From contig VZRN01003159.1 of NCBI GenBank assembly GCA_013397935.1, forward strand, positions 767,165 to 831,164: a stretch of 64,000 nucleotides of DNA, given 5' to 3'. Shown here one piece after another: positions 46,888 to 57,469 of this stretch; positions within the stretch are counted from its first letter, which is position 1, and every line of letters starts with the position of its first letter. Below the pieces are notes generated by a model. The model saw only the letters and a program-made list of their open reading frames with translations, made no database searches and was not told the DNA's origin. The stretch comes from Dasyornis broadbenti (Eukaryota; Chordata; Aves; Passeriformes; Dasyornithidae). A program made the translations under genes and the position numbers.

Positions 46888-49800
46888 ATGAGCTAGAGTC
46901 TGATGGAAGATATTTTCTTCAGACAGGTAGAGCTGGTGGAATTAACCTTGTAGGATGCAAATGTTTTGGAGTGTTGGAAACACCTTTAAAGATAAAGAAA
47001 GAGAACTAGGGAGCTACATAAACTTCCATTCAAATAAGCCGCTAGCCCTCTGATTTAAGCAGTGATCTAAGCCAAGTTTACTTTCAAGAGCCTTAAAATG
47101 GCTTTATGACTAGCTGTGTGAGAGAAATCCTGCTTGGCAAGTGCTAATTTTTGAGATGCAAATGTTTTATTTTACTGATATGAAGTTGTGTGAATGGAAA
47201 CAATTAGTGTGGTAATTAGTGACTTGGTCAAGAATTTGTTAATTTTTGAAGTCCAATTCAGCCCACGTTGAAGTTTACTTAGTTGATAAAACTTGTAGGG
47301 CTCTTTCAGTATTGCATTAACCTTTCTGTACGAGTTAAACAGAAAGTTTAGAGTGAAGAGGAATCACATATCCCCAAAACTGCAGAGACTAATTTATCTT
47401 TTCCATACAGTGTTTTAATCTCTTATATTGAAATGGGGACAGGGTAGGAGGTTAAGGAACACTGATCTCATCTCTAAGGGATACGACATACTTCCATTTC
47501 TTTATAATGGCAGTCCTTACCAAGAATAAGGACATTGCCAAACTGGGTACTGTAATTACAATGGAAATTCTACAGCATGTATTACTCACACTTTCTAAAA
47601 CAGCTTATCTATAGTGTCTGAATAATACTATATCATAACTCAGATAAAGCGAAAAGACTAGCAACAAGTTTCAACATTTGACTTAGTTTAAAAGAGCCTA
47701 AGTGCAGACAGAACAACTCACCTTATTTACCAACTTCTGTCAATAAGTTACTGGGCAATAGAGGACACACACTCGTCTTTCTAGCTAGAAAATAATGAAG
47801 GGATTTTCATGTAATTGTGGTTTAAAGCTAAACTCAGAAGTACCTTACATCTAAATGACAGAGTTAAAAAATTCTGATTAGTGTTAATTCTGGGACTCCA
47901 GATGCCCAAGCTAAAGATAATAATGGATCTCACATTTTGTATTTTTTAAAATTCTCTTTAGAAACACGAAAAACACCAACTGTCTAAAAAATATTTAGAG
48001 AAAAGTTCATATCACAGAAGGCACTAAATTTGATTGCAACTAATTTAATCAAAGAAACAAATTTTAAAATCGGCAGGTAATCTCCACAGATTTTGTAAAG
48101 TTATAAGAAGTTGTAGGAGATAAAAATCAAGAGATAACAGTGGGTGACCAGAAAGCTGTGATTAACTCATTAGTCATGAAAGTCAAGCCCCAGTGATTTG
48201 CAGCAGTCATGCTAATTTCTTCCCTTAATCCAAGATAAAACCTGTGCAAATGTCGTTAGGAACTGTGACTGGTTTTCAGAAGTCCTAGCTAAAAGCTGTT
48301 AGGAATATTTTTTGAAATGGGGGCCATAGGTATTAAAACAGTCTCTGCTACTTGTAGAACTGCCAGAACATAGATCTACTAAAAAGCGTAGAGCTGAGAT
48401 TAAAACATTCCCCTAAAATTTAGGTATTGACAAAATTTCAGTCAGGATTAAATACACAGAATGAGTCTTTTCAATGAAGACCATTGTGAATTTACTGAAG
48501 TGTTTTCCAGTTGACTGTTAAAGTTTATTCATGCTAAAGTAACCAGAATGCTAACACAATTTTTCCATAATCTTTTTATAATTAAATTAATGACTAAACT
48601 TCTAAAATACTTAAAAAAAAAAAAAAAAAAAATCAGACAGTGAGACAGTGCAATATTTCTGTAGGGAATGCTGTTTCTCCCTTCCCACATGAAATTAAAG
48701 AAAAGTTTACGTAGACGTGAGGTTTGATGGATTTTATTTGAATAAATTAACAGTAAAAAGCACACACAAATTCCTAAAATTGGGACGATTTAAAATTATA
48801 TTATTTGAAGACATGAGAGTAATACTTAAAATACTTGTTGCTAAGTAAGAAATGTTTATTTAAATTATATTTTAAAATTTGAAAACAGTTTTAGCGCTTT
48901 TCGGTTTTCTATAAAGCAACAAATATGCAACCCTTTCTACTGTAACTTACAGCTGGAGGAATAAACTGGCACATACAAGGATATTTTCAGTTAAAAAATG
49001 ATTTAAGCAGAGATGATGTTGACATCATCAGGCCAATATTTTCTGTGAGCTTATAGCTGAGTGCCAGTCTGTGATTCTTGGAGCATTAGAGATAGATTTG
49101 ATAGATTCTGAAGCCCAGGAGAGAGTCTGAATACAACTGCAGTGACTAGAACATGGTTCAATATTATGTCTCTATCCACCTTTTCTTTCAATAAAGGCTG
49201 TGTTAGATATACATGTTCCTTGAAAAATGGCTTGGAGCTACCAAAGACATAGCAATACAAAAAAAATACCTGAAAACAAGTGGTGCATAGCATAGGAGAG
49301 AGAGATGCTCCTGAAATGTCAAAATGTTTAAGATTAAGTAGTTTAAAGCCTAAAATAGCATTCAGACCTCACTAAATAAGAAAACAATTGTATACATTTC
49401 ATCTTGTAGAAGAAAATATTCTGTACCGCCACTAAACAGATTTCTAAGTAACAGGAGACTTGTATGCCATTAGAGGAATTGACCCCTAAAAATGTATAGA
49501 AGTGATCTAATTATTTGTATGGCTTATTTAGTGCTTTACATTATAAAATTGTTTATGGGGACGTGCCACTCCCAGTAGATTGCGCTCACTGTTTACATCA
49601 AGTGTATGTATCTTTCTTCCATGGGCATTTATTTCAAGAATGCTTTGTAATATCAGTACTGTGTTTTTCTAATAGCCTTCTCCCATCTCCTGTTTAAGTA
49701 TGATCCCTAGGATATAATTCAGAATTTCATCCATTGCTTGCTTCCACGACAAAGCATTAAATGAGTTGTCTTATTGTTTCACCTCCCCAAATTTAAAGAG

Positions 49801-51779
49801 ACGATAATTGTGCTGTGAACAGGGAATTTGTTTTAAGGGGATGAAAAGACTTTTTTGTAGGATGAAAAATTAGATCAATCTAATTATAACTGACTGGCGA
49901 TGAGCTTCAGCCTCTACTTATGAACTATAGAGACTAGGTAATTGTTATTCACAGTTTTTTCTCTTATTTAATGTATCTTTCTTAATATAGAAACAAGACA
50001 TATGTAGTTTAGTGAAATACTTCTGATTATTTTTTGTACAGGAAGAATAAAGGAAGGTTTACCTCAAGTTTCTTGACTCCTTAGAGATTTTGCAGGTTTT
50101 CAAGTATTCAACATCCCCACAGATAGTCTGCCTTGGGGTTTCAAGCCAGAGGGACTCAGAATGACAGCCCGTGATGAAAGAAGAAGTTCCTTCTTTCTTG
50201 ATGGCTTAGAGAAAAAATGAGGTGAAGTAAATCTCAGAACTGCGACCGTTTTGTATCCCCTCGCTTAATGATACTAACTGGCTCCACTGCTATATTTCTC
50301 TCCAAGGGCAGGCCAAGAACTAGATGTGGGTGCAATTTGAATGATCAAGATCTTTAGTCTGGTACCTTTCAAAGCTGGACAATACCTTTGTGTGAAAATA
50401 AAGAAAATATTTTTTTTTCTGACTACATTTGAGAAGTTACCATTTACTTCTTTGGTATAATAATGTTTCTTGATTCCTGGATTTAGTAAAGTTTGTAAGA
50501 AGTATCTGGGTCTTATATATATGCCTGTAGCAGGGACCTCATACTTAAAATTAAAATACCACTGAAACATTCCTGAGGAAGAGTAAACATATCATTACCA
50601 TTTGTTTTCTTTTATGAATGCATCTGTGGCTTGAGATTATTATTTTTTTTTAGGCTTGAAATTGCTGATATTGTGTGTGTGAGCATGCCTGTGTGTATGT
50701 TATAGAGTTATGTATATTTGCATTTAGAAATATATTTATTGTAACATGTATTCATATACAATACACTTTAATAATTAAATTTTAAATTGGAAAGACTTAG
50801 GTTAAATATAGTACCTTCCCATTAAACTGTCCTACCCTAATAAACATATTTTGGGATTGTATCCTGAACTGAATTTGATTCAAGCTTGTCAATCAATTGT
50901 AATACAAATAATAGTCTACTCTAAATTTCAAGATATATAAGAAGTTTTCTACAGAATTTGAATTGAACTTTAAATATTATTTTATTTTGCAAGTGACTGC
51001 TCAATATTTATTACATTAAAATGCATAAATACTTTCACATTTTGTATATTGAGAACGTTCTGTGTAACGAAAATCCTGGATTAAACAAAGTGTCTTACAG
51101 GAATTAAAATATGGTCTGTTAGTCAGCTGTGATTTCATTATACTATTTGCACTAACTCCAGTCTGGACATGGCAATTAATATGGTTGAACAACAGAAACT
51201 GCAGAATCACTTTATTGTCCTTGTTTACTCCTGCTGTTCTTCCTGTGTCAGTAAAGCTCCAAGGGATGAAAATGAATCTGTTTCATTCCTCTCTGGCACT
51301 ATTTCCACATACTTTATGGTGTGGAGATCAAATATGCTATTCTCCATGCTAAAGTTTGTAATTAGTTTTTTAGTGAGTATCCACATTTTGGCAGAAATTT
51401 CTTTTTGACAGACTTGTGTAGGATTAGGATGTAGGCCTGAATGGCTGTCCCACAAAGTTGCAATGCTTCCTCCTGATAGTGATGGAAATTGGTAATTTTT
51501 CTTTTCATTAGCACAGGAGTGTTTCTGTCAAGTTTCAATTTTTGACTAATTTGTTTTCAAACACTGAATCTTATTTTGCGTTTTTCCACTAGCATTACCT
51601 TTTAAGCATTCTCATTCGGTTCTGGTGTTGTAGTGCTTTGTCTCCTAAATACTACCAAGGCCTTGATATTGTGGGGTCTCTCTAGTTTTTGCTATAGCCA
51701 TTGACTTTACAGATTCAGGAATGTTAATTAGTTTAACTTTGTGATAATTTTATAAAGTAGCATTGATTACCTTTGGGTT
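46888..51779. other. AT-rich DNA without a recognisable gene
   Basis: About 4.9 kb with frames of at most 98 codons and none recognised. A20 lies at 48613-48632. A short GTGTGTGTGAGCATGCCTGTGTGT stretch lies near 50674-50698. No CR1 or LTR signature. Confidence 0.55.
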
Positions 51780-51850
51780 TGTTACGAATGGGAGACGGGG
51801 GTTGAGTTAAATCTGCCTTTTGCCTAGGCCTTCAGCAGCAGGCAGCAACT

Positions 51851-51856
51851 TTTATT
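51851..51856 (-). terminator. LTR polyadenylation signal
   Basis: AATAAA in the context CCCCAATAAAAGTTGC, typical of retroviral R regions, about 70 bp before the LTR end. A second AATAAA lies at 51941-51946. Confidence 0.75.
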
Positions 51857-52303
51857 GGGGTGCCCGCACCGCAAAACCCAGTCTCGTTCGCAAGTTCTTT
51901 AATAATTGGCCCATTAGGTCTAATATAAAATAAATTACTGTTTATTAGACACAAGAAAACAACAAGGTAAGGAACTAAACAAACTATATACTACACAAAA
52001 TGAAATAGAAACAAAAGAAGAAAAAAACAAAGCAAAACAAAACAAAAAACCACCAAAAACTCTACTAGTAGATAACACAGCACGAATTGAGGCACCCATA
52101 GTTACAGCTAGTGAAGAAGTAATACAATTTAGGAAACCAATATATCTTACCAACTCCAATTTGGTGATGGAACATACCTTAGGATCCTTTCACTCAGTCC
52201 TCGAGGAAGTAACCACAGGCCTGCATCCAGACCTGGGGAGAGGCTCCTCCATGCTTCAGAGTACGGGCAGGAAACCTCTGCCTCTGTGATATTTCGTGTG
52301 TCT

Positions 52304-52309
52304 TTTATA
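52304..52309 (-). promoter_or_regulatory. LTR TATA box
   Basis: TATAAA on the minus strand in CCCTATAAAAGACAC. It lies 270 bp inside the proposed U3 start and 450 bp from the poly-A signal. Confidence 0.7.
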
Positions 52310-52576
52310 GGGTAAAAGTGTGTCTTTCGGTCACCTACTTATTCTTTTCATCTCTTTCCACACCTGGTTTTCCCATACCAAGATGTTGATTCCTTGGTCA
52401 GGATTCAGACTCTCAGGCGCCAAGAGATAATCTCTTGCAGAGTCGTTGACTTGGTCATTGATTCGGCCTGGCCTATCTATGCCAGCTTTGTGGGTGAGAG
52501 ACAGAGGTGGAACACCCTGTCACAGAGTTTCAAGGGCATTTGTTTGGTCATGGCCAAGTTCAAGCCAGGTGTGTCA

Positions 52577-52966
52577 TGATAATTTAACAGATTAGTTGAC
52601 ATTTTATAGAAGAGTTGCTCAGTATTGCAGCATTTAACTCTCCTAGACAGATTATCTAGAATATCTAGAAACTGCTCTTCTGGAATAGCATCCACGTATT
52701 TTGCTGATGTGATCATTCAAACCATGGGCCCAAAAAGGAGTGGAAAGGATGTGTAGCAGGTTTTCGTATCTTGTACACGTAACCACACCATTTGGTTTTC
52801 TGCTTAGCCTTACAAACCTCTATCTATGGGTGGCATTAGTAATATTGGTTGCTAGAAATTGTGTAGCACACTCCTCCTTGCACAGCTCTTTGTATCTGCA
52901 GCTACGGTTTGCCTTCAGTTTCTTTTCCTTCTGGTAGAGACTTAAAATGTGCTTTTCAGTTCAAAT
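52577..52966. other. Spacer between two LTRs
   Basis: 390 bp of AT-rich DNA with no recognised content. Part of it could belong to the LTR on its left, whose upstream edge is uncertain; CACACCATTTGGTTTT near 52785-52799 partly mirrors the left flank CTTTGGGTT. Confidence 0.45.
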
Positions 52967-52971
52967 GTGAG
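52967..52971. repeat. Target-site duplication, left copy (GTGAG)
   Basis: GTGAG at 52967-52971 is repeated exactly at 53670-53674, directly outside the TG..CA ends of the LTR. Confidence 0.93.
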
Positions 52972-53080
52972 TGTCCTGATTTGAAGATGAAGTTTCAGGA
53001 GGAAAAAGGCTTCCCCCTTTCCTCCACCAATGAAACTAATTAACCAATGGCAGGTGAAAGTGAAGAAAAAACCTGAACTT

Positions 53081-53086
53081 TTTATT
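53081..53086 (-). terminator. LTR polyadenylation signal
   Basis: AATAAA on the minus strand (GCTAATAAAAAG). Its position about 110 bp from the LTR 3' end supports the orientation. Confidence 0.72.
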
Positions 53087-53171
53087 AGCTCAGAATAAAA
53101 CTGGGAAAAAACAAGCAAAGAAAAAAGAAAACAGGGAAAAGAGAAAAAAACCAAAACCCTCACGAAGGTCC

Positions 53172-53470
53172 GGCAGAGAACCGTCTCACCCACGAAGCCG
53201 GTGGAGAGCTGTTGGCCGGAAGCCCGGGTAGCTCGGGTTCCTGGAACGGCGATGCCCGTGCCAGGTGTCCCGCTGCTCGGTGCCTGTCTTCTGTCCCACC
53301 GCATTAGGAACCTCTGGTGTGTTTCTGCGCCGGCTCTGGGTCACCTTCCGTCCTGCAAGTCTGGCAGAGGCCTGTTGGCCCCGCAAGCCTGGCAGAGAAC
53401 TGTCTGCCTCAAGCGCCAGCAGAGAACTCTCTCCCTCAAGCTCAGTGGAGAGCTGTCTCTCCCCAGCCAT
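53172..53470. repeat. ~28-bp degenerate tandem repeat inside LTR
   Basis: Units of the form GGCAGAGAACTGTCTGCCTC start at about 53172 and 53201, then at 53361, 53389, 53417 and 53444, a period of 27-29 bp. Variants include GGCAGAGAACCGTCTCACC, GGAGAGCTGTTGGCC and AGCAGAGAACTCTCTCCCTC. The two blocks are separated by about 130 bp of CpG-rich unique sequence. Confidence 0.85.
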
Positions 53471-55676
53471 TGGACCGAGCCCTTTTTACCCCCTAGGCCG
53501 TTGAACCAACCCACAGGTGCTGGTTCGGTTGAACCCATCCTCTGGTCGGCCATCCAACCCACTCCGGTTCCGGCCCTGCCCCACCAGGTTCATCGTAAAG
53601 GTACAGGGGCCCTGGGCATAAAGCAGAGGGTTAAGGAATAAAGTAGCTTCATGCCATGACCTAGGGACAGTGAGTTTATTGACTTTTTTTTCTTTTTTGT
53701 TCTTGATTTTCTGTATTGTTTGTTAGCTTGTTTGGGTTTTTTCTTATATTGTCAGAAACCCTTTTCAGCACAAGGATTGTGGCCTTGCCACATGGGTTTC
53801 TTCATGTATGTTAGATTTTTTTAAAAACTTCACAAGTTTTACTTTTTAATATTTTTTTTCCCCCCAAAGACTGGGTGAGATCCATGTCCCTCTGTGCAAA
53901 TTTTGTAAGTCATCTGTGAAAAAACTATTTCAGGCACCAAGAATATTCCTATGCCCCATCCTCCACCCTTAAAAGCTTCAGGTTCTTTATCTGTTATTTC
54001 CAATTATCAGTTATGTTATGGCTTACATCTTTTGCCTTTAAAATCAGATGGTTCTCTTTTCCTTGTCATTATATTGCTTTGTTTGTTCAAAGCACTGTGT
54101 GACTGCTGTACACTGTTAACAGTCTATTTTGGCATCTGGGTATGCCCTACATCTGTTGAAACAGATTTTCAGTCAGAGTACTGAATTTCCATGAGATGTG
54201 CCATGATGAGGGCTCTTTATCCTACATGTTTATTATCACCAATGCCTAAGTAGACCATTTTTAGGCTTGAAATACTTCAAATTGGCATGTTTCAGATTGC
54301 TCTCATTGATGTCAAGTAAGTAACTGTCTCCTTCCATTGTATTTTCTGAGAAATCATGTATTTTTGTTACAGCCCAATGACAAATATGAGACTCATTTAT
54401 GCCTATCAGTCTTAGATTTTTTTAGGGAAGTCAACTTACATAACACTTTGATATGGAATGAGAGTCCAAAAATATTCTCTGTAAAACAAACATTTTAACT
54501 TAATTTTTTTCCCTCTAGCTGCTATTTCTAAGGGTTTAAGTAGTCCTACTGTTACATTATTAGGCTTGAAATGGGAAGTTATAGTTAAAAAGAGGTACTC
54601 ATAGTGAGCTGCAGTTTATCAATGTAGAAAATGTGCTTTCTGCATTAGAGAGAATAAATAATTGATAGATGATGGAGGATTAAGATAAAGAAGATGACTA
54701 AGATGAGAATAAGAGCTTGAAATGTGTTTTTTTTACGATATATATTTTAGTATGGAACTATTTGAAGTCCAGGTATTGGCTTAAAATGCTTCTGTAGAAG
54801 TCAGTAGATGAATTTAGCTTGCTGCACTCTAAGTATTATACCAATAGAAAATGGTTTCGAATCTACAATGTTCAAACTTTTTAAAGTTTAACTTTTTTGT
54901 CCTTTATATATAAAGAAAACATTATATTATTTCTGTTGAAGATAAGGTATACTAAAAAACAGAGAGACTCTTGTTTCTATCATGCAACATACACTCTTTC
55001 AATTAGTTTCCCAAAGATGATTTCCCTTTCTGAAAATAATGAAGAGGAACTGACATGCTTTCCAGTTTCCAGTTCAGTCAGAATAAGGTCATGTTCCTTT
55101 CTATTTCTGCAAAAATTATTTTATAACTTCTTTTTAATCTGAATTGAAAATGAATTGAGATTTAGGTGCAGTTCAATCAGTGTTAAGAGGGTAGTGTTAA
55201 TAACTTTGATGTGTGTTATTGGATTACAGAACATAGTAACATTTTCTTTCGTTATTCAGAAGATTTTTCCCCCAGTAGTTCAGAATATTTTCACTCAAAT
55301 TTTACAGATATCAAGGTCCTGGGTCAGCTACTTGCAGTTACTTAACTGAAAGAGGAGAATTTCTGATGACCTCTAATGATTAAATGCATTTTAAAAAGCC
55401 TATTCAAAAACTCTCTAGTTCTTTCCTTTAATTACACTGATTTTTATTTTTTCTTTCTTAGTTCTCTTTCTTAATACATGATTAGATCTGTTCCACTCTT
55501 GAATATTTCTGGGGTGTTTGAGAAATTATTTGTCTACTTACACAAGAACAGGTAGGTATAGTAGAAGAAAAGAATACTAAGTTTATAAGAAAACCCTTTC
55601 TACTTCTGCAGGAGTATCAGTCAGAGAATTTACTTGAAGAGAACAAACTCAATAGAGTAAATGAGAATGTCAAGAC

Positions 55677-55703
55677 TAAAAACAAAACAAAACAAAACAA
55701 AAC
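55677..55703. repeat. (AAAAC)n microsatellite
   Basis: Five tandem AAAAC/CAAAA units in the plus strand. Confidence 0.9.
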
Positions 55704-55920
55704 TTATGTTAATAAGAATAGCTTCTGCAATTCCACTCACTAGACTGAAATGAGAATGATTAATTCTTATGCTTCAGGGCATAAACTGATCAGTTTAAGT
55801 TGTATGGAATTTTCTCTGATTTTTATTGGTCTGAGTTTAAAAATCACTTATGTTACTGAAAATTTTTATACTGGTGTACATACGTAGTAGCATGGCATCT
55901 GTACAAACAAGTGCATAGAT

Positions 55921-55948
55921 CATATGAAGGTATTCATATGAAGGTATT
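55921..55948. repeat. 14-bp tandem duplication
   Basis: CATATGAAGGTATT twice in tandem with no mismatch. Confidence 0.88.
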
Positions 55949-56057
55949 AATATTATTACAAAAAGATATTTTATATTTAAACAATCTTGATATTTATGTA
56001 ATTAAGTTACGTACAGTTTTAAAAATATGATTTACTTACTTCATCAGTAGAAAAGGA

Positions 56058-56860
56058 AAGGTTAAAGACGTCATTTATTTGGACTCCAGTAAAGCCTTTT
56101 ACACTGTTCTCCACAACATCTTTTTTTCTAAATTGAAGAGAGAATGATTTGATAGTGCTGTTAGATGCATAAGAAACTAGGTGGGTGTTCACATCCACAG
56201 AGTGGTGGTCAGTCACTCAGAGCCCCAATGGACACTTGTGGCTTGGGGTGTTCCTGCTATTTAATATCTTCATCAGTTACATGAACAATGAAATCAAGTG
56301 AACCTTCAGCAAATTAGTAGGCAACACTAAGCTGAGTGCTGCTGTTGACACACCTGAAAAGTGGGATGCCATCCAGAGAGACCTGGAGAAGCTGGAGAAG
56401 TAGGCCCATGTGAATATCATGAGGTTCAAGCTGAACAAGCGCATGGTGCTGCATCTGGTTTGGGAAACCCCCCATACCAACACAGGCTGGGGGATGAAGA
56501 GATGGAGAGCAGCCCTGGGGAGAAGAACTTGGGGGTGCTGGTGGGTGAGAAGCTGGACATGACCCAGCCACGTGCACTCCCAGCCCAGAAAGCCAAACAT
56601 GTCCTGGATTGCATCCAAAGCAGCATGGGCAGCTCTGCTCCGGTGAGACCCCACCTGGAACACTGCATCCAGGTCTGGGGTCCCAGCACAGGAAGGACAT
56701 GGACCTGTTGGAGAATTCCAGAGGAGACCACCAGGATGATTAGAGGGATGGAGTACCTCTCCGATTCTCCGATGAGGAAAGGCTGAGCGAATTGGGTTTC
56801 TTCAGCCTGGAGAGGAGAAGGCTTCTCTGACCTAAGTGTAACCTTGCAGTACCTGAAGCG
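56058..56860 (+). pseudogene. CR1 ORF2 relic (reverse transcriptase to C-terminus)
   Basis: Motif A reads KDVIYLDSSKAFYTV, with its aspartate kept at 56082-56084. Motif C has become FSKLVGNTK, so the catalytic pair of FADD (56314-56325) is lost. A long frame (56361-56786, 141 codons) shows QHRLGDEEMESSPGEKNLGV, AQKAKHVLDCIQSSM, VRPHLEHCIQVWGP and, after a frame slip, MIRGMEYLSD. About a dozen codons are missing between 'CIQSSM' and 'VRPHLE'. Several stops lie upstream. It is non-functional. Confidence 0.87.
56789..56826 (+). repeat. 38-bp CR1 segment, original copy
   Basis: GAATTGGGTTTCTTCAGCCT plus 18 further bases sits here in its normal place in CR1 ORF2 (encoding LGFF/SLEKR). The same 38 bp with a single mismatch recur at 57153-57190 within an inverted CR1. 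Confidence 0.9.
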
Positions 56861-56914
56861 ACCCTACAAGAAAGATATAAAGGGACTATTTATGAAGGCA
56901 TGTAGTGACAGGAC

Positions 56915-57290
56915 TTTCTGTCCTTGACATGTCTTTATTTTTAGTAAAGGCTTTGATTCTAACAGCTTTCATAATGTGATCCCTGACTGCTCAATTTCTC
57001 TGTATTCCTGCCAGGCTACTTGTTCTTGTGTTTGTTTGTCCAGGAACTCCTTTTTCACTCACACAGGTCACCTGGCATTTTTGCCTGATTTCGTCTTTGT
57101 TAGGATGCATTGCTTCTGAGCTTGAAGTATTTGACCCATTTTCTTTCTGAGAGAATTGGGTTTCTTCAGCCTGGAGAGGAGCAGGCTTCTGCTCTGCTCT
57201 TGTTCTTTCCTTGGTTTTATCTCATGGTAGTCTTTGAAGCAGGTCCCTGAAAAGTTTGCTCTCCTAACGTGCAGGATAGTGAGATCTCAG
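56915..57290 (-). mobile_element. CR1 LINE fragment, region between endonuclease and RT
   Basis: The plus strand reads as reverse-complemented CR1 from 'TGTCCTTGACATGTC' through 'GATCCCTGACTGCTCAATTTC', 'TGTATTCCTGCCAGGCTAC', 'GTTTGTCCAGGAACTCC', 'ACCTGGCATTTTTGCCTGA' and 'GATGCATTGCTTCTGAGC' to 'GCTCTCCTAACGTGCAGG'. This is the linker between the endonuclease and reverse-transcriptase parts of ORF2, on the minus strand, without its 3' half. It abuts the plus-strand CR1 at about 56914 with no spacer. A 38-bp plus-strand CR1 piece interrupts it at 57153-57190. Confidence 0.88.
57153..57190 (+). repeat. 38-bp displaced CR1 segment
   Basis: Identical to 56789-56826 except for one base (GAGGAGC against GAGGAGA). 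Here it interrupts the minus-strand CR1 between 'CCATTTTCTTTCTGA' and 'GCTCTGCTCTTGTTC'. Confidence 0.9.
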
Positions 57291-57469
57291 CTCACATAGG
57301 AAGAGCTTTAAGCTAGAAATGATGATGAGAGAAAGAATGACCAAAATTCAAGGGAGGAAGTGATGGATTGTCTTAAGTATGCAAAGGATGTAGGATGATA
57401 CCAGCATTTGTAATCAGCATAGCAATGTTGAAGTTGGGTAATCCCACATTCTGCATGCATATGACAGGG

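Larger units (their letters stand above)
51780..52576 (-). mobile_element. Solo LTR of an endogenous retrovirus
   Basis: Read on the minus strand, the promoter TACCCTATAAAAGACAC (TATA at 52304-52309) is followed by a long transcribed part. A first AATAAA lies at 51941-51946. A second, in the classic context CCCCAATAAAAGTTGCTGCC (51851-51856), is about 70 bp from the end CCCATTCGTAACA. Both termini fit TG..CA: TGTTACGAATGG at 51780 on the plus strand and GGTGTGTCA near 52576. The 52576 end is less certain because no matching target duplication was found. The part between has no retroviral protein. A long A/C-rich patch (52020-52055) lies inside. The family is unknown to me. The spacing from TATA to the final poly-A signal is large (about 450 bp), so R would be unusually long, or the earlier AATAAA is the functional one. 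Confidence 0.78.
52972..53669 (-). mobile_element. Solo LTR with perfect 5-bp target duplication
   Basis: The ends are TGTCCTGATTTGAAGATG at the left and GACCTAGGGACA at the right. They form a short imperfect inverted repeat (TGTCC) and are flanked by identical GTGAG. On the minus strand it starts TGTCCCTAGGTCATGG and has an AATAAA at 53081-53086 (GCTAATAAAAAGTTC), about 110 bp from the 3' end. This sets the minus orientation. The only TATA-like site seen is GGGGTAAAAAGGGC near 53488-53500. The middle is GC- and CpG-rich and contains six copies of a ~28-bp repeat. It shares its left terminus with the LTR nested in the CR1 at 38983. A 146-codon plus-strand frame (53201-53641) is a composition effect. 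No gag, pol or env is present. Confidence 0.92.
53675..56052. other. AT-rich DNA without a recognisable gene
   Basis: About 2.4 kb with frames of at most 81 codons and none recognised. (AACAA)n lies at 55677-55703 and a 14-bp tandem duplication at 55921-55948. Confidence 0.55.
56053..56914 (+). mobile_element. CR1 LINE fragment lacking its 3' end
   Basis: Plus-strand CR1 sequence from the reverse-transcriptase motif A region ('AAAGACGTCATTTATTTGG') through the ORF2 C-terminus ('GGACTATTTATGAAGGCATG', encoding GLFMKACSD). It stops before the 3' UTR near 56914 and passes straight into CR1 sequence in the opposite orientation. Loss of the 3' end is unusual, because CR1 copies normally lose the 5' end. 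The copy was therefore rearranged after insertion. It resembles the subfamily at 9.6 and 26 kb (shared HRLGxExMESS..EKNLGVLVGE). Confidence 0.92.

Noticed and set aside
52020..52060. A/C-rich patch as an independent retroposon tail
   Set aside because: It lies inside the LTR at 51780-52576 and has no separate element body.
53201..53641. 146-codon plus-strand open frame
   Set aside because: Entirely inside a solo LTR with defined ends and target duplication, antisense to its transcription and built from the 28-bp repeat.
56053..57290. Twin-priming (5' inversion) CR1 insertion
   Set aside because: Twin priming would keep a 3' end and put the inverted 5' part before it; here both parts lack 3' ends and the order is reversed.
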